DNA from: JACJYE01 sp964432875
GTDB lineage: Bacteria > Bacteroidota > Bacteroidia > Chitinophagales > Saprospiraceae
DNA length: 25,994 nt
Reading direction: 5' to 3'
NCBI GenBank assembly: GCA_964432875.1
Contig: CAYSPJ010000075.1
Coordinates: 1-25,994 of the forward strand
The stretch's first letter is position 1. Every line of letters starts with the position of its first letter. Below the pieces are notes generated by a model. The model was not told the DNA's origin, did not search any database, and worked only from the letters and a program-made list of their open reading frames with translations. The position numbers and the translations under genes were made by a program. Below, piece by piece: positions 15,177 to 23,468 of the stretch.

Positions 15177-16079
15177 TCAAAAGTACAACTCTTGTGCTAA
15201 ACGGAAAGTATTGGCATGGGCTTCGATGATGTGCGCTAAACGTTCGGAGTAGCCCCCGCCCATGCTGATGGCCACTGGCAGGCGGTGGCGCTGGCAGGTT
15301 TCTAGCACGATGCGGTCGCGCTCCTTGCAGCCTTCCATGCTTAGGCTGAGGCGGCCCAGTTTGTCAGAGGCCAGCACATCTACGCCGCTGAGGTAGAAAA
15401 CCTGCTCGGGCTGCACTTCGTCGATAAGGCGCGGCAGGGTTGCCCGCAGGGTTTTCAGGTAGGGCCCATCTTCGGTCTTATCGGGTAGCCCGATATCCAG
15501 GTCAGAGGCCTCTTTGCGGTGGGGGTAGTTTTTCTCGCCGTGCATGCTGAAGGTGAAAACCCGGGGGTCATTACGGAAAATCTGTGCTGTGCCGTTGCCC
15601 TGATGTACATCCAGGTCTATCACCAGGATTTTGCTCACTATATTATGGTCTAAAAGATAGTTGGCGGCGATGGCAATGTCGTTGAATACGCAGAACCCCT
15701 CACCTTTGTAGGAAAAAGAATGGTGAGTGCCGCCCGCTACGTTGAGCGCTACGCCATACTGGCGGGAGTAAAGGGCGCAGTCGAGCGTGCCACGAGCAAT
15801 ATGCCTGCCGCGCTGCACTAGCTTGTCGGTCATGGGGAATCCGATCGCCCGGATCTCCTTGGCGGTAAGCCGTTGGTTTTTGAGCTTATCCCAATATTCT
15901 GCCTCATGGGTCAGCAGGATGCTGGGTTCATCAAGCGCTTGGGGATGGAAAAAGTTGTCCGCCTTCGCGCTGCCTTCATAGAGCAACTGCTCGGGTAGCA
16001 GCTCATACTTTGCCATGGGGAAGCGGTGCTTCTCCGGCAATTCATACTTATAAACAGGCGAAAAAGCGATTTTTAGCAT
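15177..16079 (-). CDS. Class IV histone-deacetylase-like amidohydrolase
   Basis: A 300-residue cytoplasmic zinc hydrolase; the start at 16079 (MLKIAFSPVYKYELP) fits the family, and the frame upstream to 16127 adds unrelated residues. Active-site parts are GGTHH (H119, H120), zinc ligands D157 and H159 in IDLDVHQGNG, and D234 in SGVDVLASDKLGRLSLS. The catalytic-type Tyr277 lies in GGGY. The region around the third zinc ligand and SDLDIGLPD resembles HDAC11-type (class IV) enzymes more than AcuC. Eukaryotic HDAC11 removes long acyl groups from lysine; bacterial substrates are not settled. It is the first gene of a likely two-gene unit with the secreted esterase, and it diverges from lysS. Confidence 0.93.
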   Translation of the reverse strand: MLKIAFSPVYKYELPEKHRFPMAKYELLPEQLLYEGSAKADNFFHPQALDEPSILLTHEAEYWDKLKNQRLTAKEIRAIGFPMTDKLVQRGRHIARGTLDCALYSRQYGVALNVAGGTHHSFSYKGEGFCVFNDIAIAANYLLDHNIVSKILVIDLDVHQGNGTAQIFRNDPRVFTFSMHGEKNYPHRKEASDLDIGLPDKTEDGPYLKTLRATLPRLIDEVQPEQVFYLSGVDVLASDKLGRLSLSMEGCKERDRIVLETCQRHRLPVAISMGGGYSERLAHIIEAHANTFRLAQELYF

Positions 16080-16123
16080 GGATGCTCCATCTCTTACTTG
16101 GAAAAGAGAACTTAAAAGCCTGG

Positions 16124-16160
16124 CCAAAGGTTTAAACCTCTGGCAAAAAGCCTATTTTTG
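16124..16160 (+). promoter_or_regulatory. lysS promoter with an overlapping palindrome
   Basis: GTTT(A) at 16130-16134 and, 19 nt after TTT, TATTTTTG at 16153-16160 fit the Bacteroidota promoter. GGTTTAAACC at 16129-16138, within an imperfect 20-bp palindrome (16124-16143), covers the -33 position between the divergent HDAC-like and lysS genes. It could be an operator; this is an inference. Confidence 0.5.
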
Positions 16161-16222
16161 CGGTTCTTAAAAGCCGAGGCTCGGCAGTTTCGAGCCAGCT
16201 ACAACCAAAACCACAGCACGAT

Positions 16223-17746
16223 ATGCAACTTAGCGAACAGGAAATGGTACGCCGGGAAAACCTGCAAAAGATGCGGGAGATGGGCCTGGAGCCCTATCCG
16301 GCTGAAGCTTTTGAAGTGACGGCTTACGCCAAAGAGATCCACGAAGGCTTTAATGATGAAGGGGGCGAGCCCCTCAACTTCCAGGAAGTGAGCCTGGCGG
16401 GCCGCCTCATGGGCTACCGGGTGATGGGCAAAGCCTCTTTTGCCGAATTTCAGGATAGCACCGGCCGCATCCAGCTCTACATCGCCCGCGATGAAATCTG
16501 CCCGGGAGAAGATAAGGAACTCTACAATACGGTTTTCAAAAAGCTATTGGACATCGGTGACTTTATTGGGGTCAAGGGCTTCGTTTTCCGTACCCGCATG
16601 GGCGAAATCACCGTGCATGTCAAAGAATTATTGGTGCTGAGCAAGGCCCTGCGCCCGCTGCCCGTCGTCAAGCGCGATGAAGAAGGCAATGTTTATGATG
16701 CCTTCACCGACCCCGAGCAGCGCTATCGCCAGCGCTACGTGGATCTCACCGTAAACCCCCATATCAAGGATATTTTCCTCAAGCGCAGCAAGCTTATCGC
16801 CTCCATGCGCCGCTTCTTCGACCGCTTTGGCTGGGTTGAGGTGGAAACCCCGGTGCTGCAGCCGATCCACGGCGGTGCTGCTGCCCGGCCATTCAAGACA
16901 TTCCACAACACCCTGGATATGCCGCTCTACCTGCGTATCGCCAATGAGCTCTACCTCAAAAGGCTAATCGTGGGCGGCTTCGAGGGGGTCTATGAAATCG
17001 GCAAGATGTTCCGCAACGAGGGCATGGACCGCACCCACAACCCGGAGTTTACCTCTATGGAAATCTACGTGGCTTACAAAGACTACCACTGGATGATGAG
17101 CATGGTCGAGCAGTTGATTGAAAATATCGCTCTGGAAGTCACTGGCCATACTAAAGTGGAATACGAAGGCCGCTTGATCGACTTCGCTGGCCCTTACCGC
17201 CGGCTCAGCATGTTTGAGTCCATTCAGGAATATACCGGAGTTGATATTGCTGAAATGGACGAAGCCGCCTTGCGCTCACTATGCAAGCAGTTGCATATCG
17301 AAGCAGACGCCAGCATGGGCAAGGGCAAACTCATCGATGAGATATTCAGCGAGAAGGTCGAGCAGCACCTCATCCAGCCTACTTATATTATCGACTACCC
17401 GGTAGAGATGACGCCTCTGGCCAAGAAGCATCGCAGCAAGCCCGGCCTGGTAGAGCGCTTCGAGCTATTCGTAAATGGCAAGGAGATCGCCAACGCCTAC
17501 TCCGAGCTGAACGACCCTATCGACCAGCGCGCCCGCCTGGAGGAGCAGCTCCAGCTGGCCGAACGCGGCGACTTCGAAGCGATGGCCATGGACGAGGACT
17601 TCCTGCGCGCGCTGGAGTACGGCATGCCCCCTACCTCTGGCTTAGGCATCGGTATCGACCGCCTGGCTATGCTGCTTACCGGTCAGCATTCTATCCAAGA
17701 GGTACTCTTCTTCCCACAGATGAAGCCGGAGAAAAAGATGGGCTGA
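16223..17746 (+). CDS. lysS: Lysyl-tRNA synthetase, class II
   Basis: A 507-residue cytoplasmic enzyme that charges tRNA-Lys using ATP. It has an N-terminal OB-fold anticodon-binding domain (about 55-145). The class II core has motif 1 (VEVETPVLQPIHGGAAARPF, 205-224), motif 2 (FRNEGMDRTHNPEFTSMEIY, 263-282) and motif 3 (GLGIGIDRLAMLL, about 473-485). The lysine-pocket residues in the FELFVNGKEIANAYSELNDP region are present. Length is normal for bacterial LysS. It has its own promoter, and no terminator hairpin was found before the lipoprotein gene 66 nt downstream, so read-through is possible. Confidence 0.98.
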   Translation: MQLSEQEMVRRENLQKMREMGLEPYPAEAFEVTAYAKEIHEGFNDEGGEPLNFQEVSLAGRLMGYRVMGKASFAEFQDSTGRIQLYIARDEICPGEDKELYNTVFKKLLDIGDFIGVKGFVFRTRMGEITVHVKELLVLSKALRPLPVVKRDEEGNVYDAFTDPEQRYRQRYVDLTVNPHIKDIFLKRSKLIASMRRFFDRFGWVEVETPVLQPIHGGAAARPFKTFHNTLDMPLYLRIANELYLKRLIVGGFEGVYEIGKMFRNEGMDRTHNPEFTSMEIYVAYKDYHWMMSMVEQLIENIALEVTGHTKVEYEGRLIDFAGPYRRLSMFESIQEYTGVDIAEMDEAALRSLCKQLHIEADASMGKGKLIDEIFSEKVEQHLIQPTYIIDYPVEMTPLAKKHRSKPGLVERFELFVNGKEIANAYSELNDPIDQRARLEEQLQLAERGDFEAMAMDEDFLRALEYGMPPTSGLGIGIDRLAMLLTGQHSIQEVLFFPQMKPEKKMG

Positions 17747-17812
17747 GCGGCGTTTTTCTCCTAAAAAATAGCGTTATCTTCTGGTAAACTATCATCAAAA
17801 CCTGCATGCATC

Positions 17813-18433
17813 ATGAAAAATATGCCATTCATTTTAATCTTTGCCCTAGCCGCCAGCTTTTCTTTCTACGCTTGTGGCGGCAGCGACGCCAAGGCTGAAA
17901 AAGCCGAAAAAGCAGCACAAGCTGAAGAAGAGCTGTCCGTCCAGCAAGCCATGGAGGAAGCTCAAAAAGCGCTGCAAGGCGATGGCGAAGCCGTCGAAGT
18001 CATCGACTTCCGGAAATTAAAAGAGCTGCTGCCGGAAACGCTAGCTGGCTTGAAGCGCACCGAGCATACCGGCGAGAAAGCGGGTATGATGGGCTTCAAT
18101 ATGTCTACAGCCAAAGCGACTTATGGCGACGGCGAGCAAAGGCTGGAGGCGGCTATCCTGGATTTTGCCGGTGCTGGCATGGCCCTCATGGGCGCTGCAG
18201 CCTGGTCGACTGTAGAGATGGACCGGGAGACAGATACTGGTTATGAGCGTACCGGGAAAATAGAAGGCTATAAATCTTTTGAGAAATACGATAGTGCCCG
18301 CAAATCGGGCGAAACCAGCATCCTGGTGGAAAACCGTTTTATCCTGACGGTTAGCGGCAGCAATGTGGAAGCCCGGGATTTGGAAAAAGCCATCAAGGAG
18401 ATAGGGCTCAACAAACTGGCACGGCTAATTTAA
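17813..18433 (+). CDS. Conserved-type lipoprotein of unknown function
   Basis: A 206-residue protein with a signal sequence and a lipobox ending at Cys21 (FSFYACGG), followed by a charged Ala/Lys/Glu linker (about 24-45). The mature domain (about 60-206) starts VIDFRKLKELLPETLAGLKR and includes ATYGDGEQRLEAAILDFAGAG and ENRFILTVSGSNVEARDLEKAI. The pattern suggests a small alpha/beta domain. The family is not recognised. It follows lysS by 66 nt; a degenerate -7-like TATCTTCT at 17775-17782 could give it its own promoter. Membrane location is a firm inference; function is unknown. Confidence 0.8.
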   Translation: MKNMPFILIFALAASFSFYACGGSDAKAEKAEKAAQAEEELSVQQAMEEAQKALQGDGEAVEVIDFRKLKELLPETLAGLKRTEHTGEKAGMMGFNMSTAKATYGDGEQRLEAAILDFAGAGMALMGAAAWSTVEMDRETDTGYERTGKIEGYKSFEKYDSARKSGETSILVENRFILTVSGSNVEARDLEKAIKEIGLNKLARLI

Positions 18434-18442
18434 AGTCACATC

Positions 18443-18470
18443 CCTCGCGCGCGAGGTTTAGGCCTCGCGC
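18443..18470. terminator. GC-rich three-segment hairpin between convergent genes
   Basis: CCTCGCGC (18443-18450), GCGCGAGG (18449-18456) and CCTCGCGC (18463-18470). The middle segment can pair with the third across a 6-nt loop, or fold with the first as a perfect 14-bp palindrome. It covers the stop of the minus-strand gene and follows the + strand lipoprotein stop by 9 nt. There is no T-tract, so it may act as a weak two-way terminator. Confidence 0.5.
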
Positions 18471-18838
18471 CCCTTGTCTAGCACCCGGTGGAATTTCAGT
18501 AAATGTTCCGGGTCTTCTTCATTATAAACGCACAAGATGAGGGTAGAACGCTTGCGGCGATCGACGGGGAAGAGTATTTTGATGGGGTTGTGGACGTAGC
18601 CGTTGTCCTCGAACAGCAAAATCTGACGGTTGCGGGTAGGTAGGCGGAAGAGCTTCAGCTCTTCGGCATTGCGCGGCAGGGGGATGTCGGTATAACCTTC
18701 TTCCCGGAGAAATTGGCGCACCATCTCATAGGTCGCCTGCAGGCTGGAGCCTGCAAACACGGTCCGGTATTCGTAGCCGTCGCTCTCACCGCCAAGGTAG
18801 TCGGTTCCGGGCGGGGGGAAATCCTTGCGCAATGCCAT
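18458..18838 (-). CDS. Small protein of unknown function
   Basis: A 126-residue protein from the ATG at 18838. The frame can be opened at a TTG at 18871, but a -7-like TAGCTTTG (18883-18876, minus strand) would place the RNA start almost on that TTG. This favours the ATG. There is no signal peptide or membrane segment. Features are a Pro/Gly-rich start (PPPGTDYLGG), a helix-like middle (ATYEMVRQFLREEGYTDIPLP) and a beta-rich end (QILLFEDNGYVHNP, STLILCVYNEEDPEHLLKFHRVL). The family is not recognised. It is convergent with the lipoprotein gene and divergent from the WG-repeat gene. Confidence 0.7.
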   Translation of the reverse strand: MALRKDFPPPGTDYLGGESDGYEYRTVFAGSSLQATYEMVRQFLREEGYTDIPLPRNAEELKLFRLPTRNRQILLFEDNGYVHNPIKILFPVDRRKRSTLILCVYNEEDPEHLLKFHRVLDKGREA

Positions 18839-18931
18839 GTAATCAGCTGATTTCGGTTTTTTAAAAAGCAATATGCAAAGCTACGCAAAGTTTTAAGTTT
18901 GCCGACATTCAAAGGTTCTCCGGCTTTTCCC

Positions 18932-18939
18932 TATCTTCG
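18932..18939 (+). promoter_or_regulatory. Candidate -7 element of the WG-repeat gene
   Basis: TATCTTCG lies 47 nt before the ATG at 18987 and is one base from TAnnTTTG. The same TATCTTCG variant occurs upstream of susC. No clear -33 element was found at the right distance. Confidence 0.35.
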
Positions 18940-18986
18940 TGCCCGATTAGCGGCTCATCGTTTGCTTTAACAGGACATAGTTACGG

Positions 18987-20009
18987 ATGGATACACCTCT
19001 GTTTAAAATACGGGAGAACGGGAAATATGGCTTTATCAATGCTGAGGGTGAAGTCATTATCGAGCCACAGTACCTGGAAGCGGAGGATTTCTACAACGGG
19101 TTTTCACGGGTGCGCTTTAATGAAAAGCTAGTACCCATGGATACCATGGGGCGGCTTTTACTCAAACATCTCTTCAACTTTGTGGGCTTTTTTGAGCAGG
19201 GCATGGCCCGGGTGCAGCTCGTCAACCGTTGGGGCTATATAGATTTTCGCGGAAATCTGGCATTGGATATCCAGTACGACGATGCCGGCGATTTCAGCGA
19301 AGGGCTGGCACCGGTAAAAAAGGATGGCTATTTTGGTTTTATCAAGCCCGAAGGAGAATGGCGCATCCGCCCTCAATTTGAGGCCGCCCGTGAATTTGCT
19401 GCTGGCCTGGCCCCCGTGCTCATCGGTGAGAAATGGGGCTATATCGATCAGGATGGGGAGCTGTCTATCGTGCCGGAATATGACCATTGCCATCCTTTCC
19501 AGGGCGAGATAGCCGTAGTGCAGGAAGGCAAACTGTGGGGCCTGATCAACCGGGAAGGCGAGCTGCTGTGTGAGCCGCAATTCGAGTTTCAGGAAGGCTA
19601 TGCCAACGGCGAGTTTTCGGAAGGCATGGCCATCGCTATCCAGGACGGGCAATTCGGCTTCGTCAACCAGCAAGGGGAATTGTGCATCCGCCCTCGCTTT
19701 AGTTTTGCTGGCGACTTTGCCAACGGCTTGGCCCCGGTAGAGCTGAGCAGCCGTTTCGGCTATATTGATACCTCCGGCGAATTATCCATCCTGGCCCGCT
19801 TTGAAGATGCCGGCATTTTCTCAGAAGGGTTGGCACAGGTCAAAAACAATGGCCATTGGGGGTATCTGGACGCTTCCGGCGAGTGGCGCATCCCGCCTAA
19901 ATACGAACAGGCGCTCCCTTTCAGGAATGGCCTGGCCTTGGTCGTGCTCAAAGGCCGCTGGCAATACGTCGGTCAGGATGGCAAACCGGTGTGGGTAGAA
20001 AGGCGATAA
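18987..20009 (+). CDS. WG-repeat (KWG leptospira-like) protein
   Basis: A 340-residue protein made almost only of WG repeats of about 35-40 residues. Clear units start at KYGFINAEGE (13), RWGYIDFRGN (81), YFGFIKPEGE (115), KWGYIDQDGE (149), LWGLINREGE (183), QFGFVNQQGE (222), RFGYIDTSGE (256) and HWGYLDASGE (290). Degenerate units lie at about 47 (KLVPMDTMGR) and 324 (RWQYVGQDGK). Each follows the pattern aromatic-G-[YF]-[IV]-x(3)-G-[EN] ... P-x-[FY], then a [FY]-x-x-G-[LMF]-[AS] turn. No signal peptide is seen, so it is probably cytoplasmic. The repeats likely form a beta-rich solenoid or propeller-like scaffold; the binding partner is unknown. Confidence 0.92.
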   Translation: MDTPLFKIRENGKYGFINAEGEVIIEPQYLEAEDFYNGFSRVRFNEKLVPMDTMGRLLLKHLFNFVGFFEQGMARVQLVNRWGYIDFRGNLALDIQYDDAGDFSEGLAPVKKDGYFGFIKPEGEWRIRPQFEAAREFAAGLAPVLIGEKWGYIDQDGELSIVPEYDHCHPFQGEIAVVQEGKLWGLINREGELLCEPQFEFQEGYANGEFSEGMAIAIQDGQFGFVNQQGELCIRPRFSFAGDFANGLAPVELSSRFGYIDTSGELSILARFEDAGIFSEGLAQVKNNGHWGYLDASGEWRIPPKYEQALPFRNGLALVVLKGRWQYVGQDGKPVWVERR

Positions 20010-20123
20010 TGACAAAAGAGCGGGCGGCTAAATGTTCATCAACTATCCAGCAGGATGTCTTGGCCTAAAAGGTTTATCGGCTGAGGGGCTAATCCTGGCT
20101 GGGCTAGCATTGAAGCCCTGAGG

Positions 20124-20774
20124 TCACGCCAGCCTGGCCACCACCGTCCGGTTCCCCTTCACTTTATCGCCGATTTCCACCTCCACCTTGGCGTCGAGCG
20201 GCAGGAAGATATCCACGCGGGAGCCAAATTTGATAAACCCCATCTCGCTGCCCTGTTCCACTTCCTGCCCGGGATGCAGGTAATTGCAGATGCGCTTGGC
20301 TAAAGCCCCGGCAATCTGCCGCAGCAGGATCTCCACCTGGCCGTTGTCGATGACTACGGTGGTGCGTTCATTTTCAGTGGAAGACTTGGGATGCCAGGCC
20401 ACCAGGTACTTGCCGGGGTGGTGTTGCACATAGCGCACCTTCCCACTCAACGGATTGCGGTTGACATGGACGTTGATGGGCGACATGAAAATGGATATTT
20501 GCAGGCGTTTGTCCTGAAAGTACTCCATTTCCTGGGCTTCTTCGATTACCACCACCCTGCCATCGGCAGGAGCATAAATCACTTTATTGTCGAATACTTG
20601 GATATCCCTTTGCGGGTGGCGGAAAAACTGCAGCACCAACCCGAAGAGGGCCAGCGAGACTAAAGAACTGGCCAGCAACCATTGCGGCACGAGCCAAATA
20701 GCCAGGGCATTGAGCAGGGCCAGGATTAATGCGATCCCGATTAATATCGTATAACCTTCTTTGTGGATTTTCAT
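20124..20774 (-). CDS. psd: Phosphatidylserine decarboxylase proenzyme
   Basis: A 216-residue short-type enzyme that makes phosphatidylethanolamine. Two membrane segments lie at about 9-29 and 31-50. Conserved parts are APADGRVV (Asp71), FMSPINVHVNRNP (His103) and the HHPGKYLVAWHPKS segment. The self-cleavage site Gly184-Ser185 in IKFGSRVDIFLP is where a pyruvoyl group forms from the Ser. It is the last gene of the minus-strand CPBP-cdsA-psd operon, 36 nt after cdsA, which makes the CDP-diacylglycerol used to form phosphatidylserine. Confidence 0.95.
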   Translation of the reverse strand: MKIHKEGYTILIGIALILALLNALAIWLVPQWLLASSLVSLALFGLVLQFFRHPQRDIQVFDNKVIYAPADGRVVVIEEAQEMEYFQDKRLQISIFMSPINVHVNRNPLSGKVRYVQHHPGKYLVAWHPKSSTENERTTVVIDNGQVEILLRQIAGALAKRICNYLHPGQEVEQGSEMGFIKFGSRVDIFLPLDAKVEVEIGDKVKGNRTVVARLA

Positions 20775-20810
20775 GGCTGGTTTTGTTTTTGCAAAATTAC
20801 GATTTCTCTC

Positions 20811-21656
20811 TTATCCGCCTATCCTGATCCACAGGATATATGCCGTAGCAAAAGGCAGCAGAAAAATAAAGGCATCAAAGCGGTCGAGCAGGCCGCCATG
20901 GCCGGGTAAGAGACTGCCGGAATCCTTGATCTGGGCACTGCGTTTGAGCATCGACTCCACCAGATCGCCCAACGGGCCAAAGACAGCTACGATGATGGCC
21001 AGCACCAGCCAGTTGATGAGTTCGAGGCTACCCAGGAGCTGGTAGGCCACCACGGCCATCAACAGGGTAGCAGCTGCCCCGCCACCGGTGCCTTCCCAGG
21101 TCTTTTTAGGCGAAATGCGGGGGAAAAGCGGCCGCTTACCGAAGCGAGAGCCGAACAGGTAAGCCCCCGTATCGTTCACCCAGGTCATGGCCAGCAGGCC
21201 AAAGACGAGGTTGGGGTGGAACTGCCCCCGCTCAAAAGCGATGAATTCCAGCATCGCAAAGGGCACGCCAATATAGACCACGCCGAGAGCGATGAAGGCC
21301 AGGTTGACAAAGGGCTGCTCCGAACGGGTGTACAGCTCGTAAATGAAGGCGGAAAAGATGAGCGGGAAAAAGAGCAATGCAAAGAGTGCAATGAGGGCCT
21401 CTTTGTGCGGTAAAAGATTTAACTGTACCACCGTGGCCAACAAATAGGGGGTCATGCCCAGGGCAACCCCCAGCCACCGCCGGATCAAGTCTCGTTTTTC
21501 GTTGCGGGCCAGCACGATGTTATAAAACTCCCAGAGGCATAGCCCGGTAATCAATGCAAATAGCAGCACAAAGGAGCGGGGCCCGGCATAAATGCCCCCT
21601 AGCATGATAGCGACAAAAAACAGGGCGGTGATACCCCGCCTCACTAATACTTTCAT
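20811..21656 (-). CDS. cdsA: Phosphatidate cytidylyltransferase (CDP-diacylglycerol synthase)
   Basis: A 281-residue multi-pass inner-membrane enzyme that converts phosphatidic acid and CTP to CDP-diacylglycerol. The CDS signature is complete at 235-261: SMLKRSAQIKDSG followed by LPGHGGLLDRFD, with K244-D245, H253 and D258. The segment WVNDTGAYLFGSRFGKRPLFPRISPKKTWEG (broken here by position only, about 159-189) is also typical. About seven hydrophobic segments are visible. It starts 2 nt after the stop of the CPBP protease gene, so translation is probably coupled. Confidence 0.96.
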   Translation of the reverse strand: MKVLVRRGITALFFVAIMLGGIYAGPRSFVLLFALITGLCLWEFYNIVLARNEKRDLIRRWLGVALGMTPYLLATVVQLNLLPHKEALIALFALLFFPLIFSAFIYELYTRSEQPFVNLAFIALGVVYIGVPFAMLEFIAFERGQFHPNLVFGLLAMTWVNDTGAYLFGSRFGKRPLFPRISPKKTWEGTGGGAAATLLMAVVAYQLLGSLELINWLVLAIIVAVFGPLGDLVESMLKRSAQIKDSGSLLPGHGGLLDRFDAFIFLLPFATAYILWIRIGG

Positions 21657-21658
21657 TC

Positions 21659-22606
21659 TTAGCTGGTTGTTGGAGGCTGGGCATCCTCAGTTTGCCCAGC
21701 CTCCCGGTTCGTCTTGTATCGGTGTTGGTAAAGATAATAACTTAAAATGATAACTAATAATGCGGCCCCTGCCGTGCCGAGCCAATTGATGTCAGGGATG
21801 CTACTAGCTTCCGGCAAGGCTTGGCTTTTGAAGTACTGGGCTACGATCTGGAGCCCATTCACGAAAAAGTGAGCGATGATTGGCGCCCAAAGGCTTTGCG
21901 TCCAATAGAAAAGGTACCCTAGCCCAGCGCCGAGCAGGAGCCGCGGCAGCAACCCGGCAAATTGCAGGTGGAAGGCGCTGAAAATGAAGGCGCTAACCCA
22001 AATAGCAGCAATAGGCCTGGCGCTGGCTTGTAGCAGCTTCTGCTGTACGATGCCCCGAAAAACCAACTCTTCTCCCAGCGCGGGCACTGCCGCTACCACT
22101 AAAAGATTAAAAGCCAGCTCGCCAGGGCTTTTCATCACCAATAAGCCCTTCACCATGCGGCTGGCCGTATCTTCCATCTCTCCTGCCCAGGATGGCAGGG
22201 GTATTTGTTGGTTGAGCCAGTATACGGCCTGCGAGACTGCTAAAATGCCCAGCAGGAAGAATATCCCGGCAGTAATCATATTGCCAGAAGGGGCCCGGTG
22301 CAGTTTCAGATAGCGCCCCAACTCAGAACGGTATAAGAGCCTGGCTACCATAAGAGCCGGGAAGGTGAAGGTGCAAAGCTGGGCAATGAGGTTTACGCCC
22401 CGCAGCAGGTTGCGCTCTACCAAGCTGCTTTGTTCGCCAAAATTTTTCATTAGGCTGGAAAGGGGGAACCCCATCGCTTCCCCCACCAGATAACTGATAG
22501 CGTTGCCGATGCCGCTGCCCAGCAACATGCTTAGGATGAGGAGCAACAGCGTAGCCAGAGGCGAAAAGCCATGCTGCCGTTCGAAGTCGCTTTGGTAATG
22601 TTCCAT
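21659..22606 (-). CDS. CPBP-family intramembrane glutamic endopeptidase
   Basis: A 315-residue membrane protein with about eight hydrophobic segments. It carries the CPBP (CAAX protease and bacteriocin-processing, Abi) motifs in order: EE179-180 with Arg184 in LGEELVFRG, His213 in IFSAFHLQF, and His246/Asn250 in IIAHFFVNG. These proteases cut substrates inside the membrane; the substrate here is unknown. It is the first gene of the operon with cdsA and psd, suggesting a link to envelope maintenance. The C-terminal tail from about 300 is hydrophilic. Confidence 0.93.
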   Translation of the reverse strand: MEHYQSDFERQHGFSPLATLLLLILSMLLGSGIGNAISYLVGEAMGFPLSSLMKNFGEQSSLVERNLLRGVNLIAQLCTFTFPALMVARLLYRSELGRYLKLHRAPSGNMITAGIFFLLGILAVSQAVYWLNQQIPLPSWAGEMEDTASRMVKGLLVMKSPGELAFNLLVVAAVPALGEELVFRGIVQQKLLQASARPIAAIWVSAFIFSAFHLQFAGLLPRLLLGAGLGYLFYWTQSLWAPIIAHFFVNGLQIVAQYFKSQALPEASSIPDINWLGTAGAALLVIILSYYLYQHRYKTNREAGQTEDAQPPTTS

Positions 22607-22614
22607 GCCAGGCG

Positions 22615-22644
22615 TTGTGTTTTTACAATTATAGTATAGCTTTG
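22615..22644 (+). promoter_or_regulatory. pdxJ promoter
   Basis: TTG at 22615-22617, 19 nt, then TAGCTTTG at 22637-22644: a good match to the Bacteroidota consensus. The RNA would start near 22651 and give a leader of about 60 nt before pdxJ. The site lies just outside the start of the divergent CPBP gene. Confidence 0.7.
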
Positions 22645-22713
22645 CATTGGTTTGTCAGGGCCGCCCCTAAACTGCCGTAAAGTAATATTGTTTTAACCAC
22701 TTGAACTAATATC

Positions 22714-23427
22714 ATGGCTCGATTAAGCGTAAATATCAACAAAGTCGCGCTAATCCGCAACTCCCGGCAGGGTAATCTGCCTGATTTGACCAAAGTCGCA
22801 CAAGACTGTGAAGGCTTTGGTGCAGAGGGGATTACCGTACACCCCCGGCCCGATGAGCGCCACGTCCGTTATGCCGATATCGCTGCCCTGCGTAAGGTAG
22901 TGACGACAGAGTTCAACATCGAAGGTAATCCTACCGAGGAATTTATGGCGTTGGTTTTGGCCAACCCGCCAGCCCAGTGTACGCTGGTTCCAGATTCCCC
23001 GGATGTGCTTACTTCTGATCAGGGGTGGGACACCATCGCGCACCACACTTTCCTGTCGGAGGTTGTCGCCCGCCTGCACGAGCATAACATCCGGGCCTCC
23101 ATTTTTGTCGATCCCGAGGAGCGCTTTGTGGAAGGGGCTAAAGCGGTCGGGGCTGATCGCATCGAATTTTATACCGGACACTATGCCAAGCTGTTTCCTC
23201 AAAACCCGGCCCATGCAGTAGAGCCCCACGCCCGCTGCGCACGCCTGGCCCAAGAAATCGGCATCGGCGTCAACGCCGGGCACGATCTCAACCTCGATAA
23301 CTTGCAGTATTACCAGGATAAGGTTGAAGGCCTGTTGGAAGTCTCTATTGGCCACGCACTTATTTGCGATGCGCTCTATTTTGGTTTACAAAATACGATC
23401 CAGATGTATCGGCGCTTGTTGCGGTAG
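22714..23427 (+). CDS. pdxJ: Pyridoxine 5'-phosphate synthase
   Basis: A 237-residue cytoplasmic TIM-barrel enzyme that joins 1-deoxyxylulose 5-phosphate and 3-amino-2-oxopropyl phosphate to form pyridoxine 5'-phosphate, the last ring-forming step of the DXP-dependent vitamin B6 pathway. Landmarks are LSVNINKVALIRN at the start, GITVHPRPDERH (His43, Arg45, His50), FNIEGNP (Glu70), QCTLVPD, and GVNAGHDLNLDN (His190). The end VSIGHALICDALYFGL binds phosphate. The length is standard. It appears to be a single-gene unit. Confidence 0.98.
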   Translation: MARLSVNINKVALIRNSRQGNLPDLTKVAQDCEGFGAEGITVHPRPDERHVRYADIAALRKVVTTEFNIEGNPTEEFMALVLANPPAQCTLVPDSPDVLTSDQGWDTIAHHTFLSEVVARLHEHNIRASIFVDPEERFVEGAKAVGADRIEFYTGHYAKLFPQNPAHAVEPHARCARLAQEIGIGVNAGHDLNLDNLQYYQDKVEGLLEVSIGHALICDALYFGLQNTIQMYRRLLR

Positions 23428-23468
23428 GAAGCTACTCCGCTCAGTGCCTACCGGCAAGCCAACCCGCC

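Noticed and set aside
22750..23355. 201-residue reading frame on the minus strand
   Set aside because: Antisense to pdxJ, which has all its active-site motifs.
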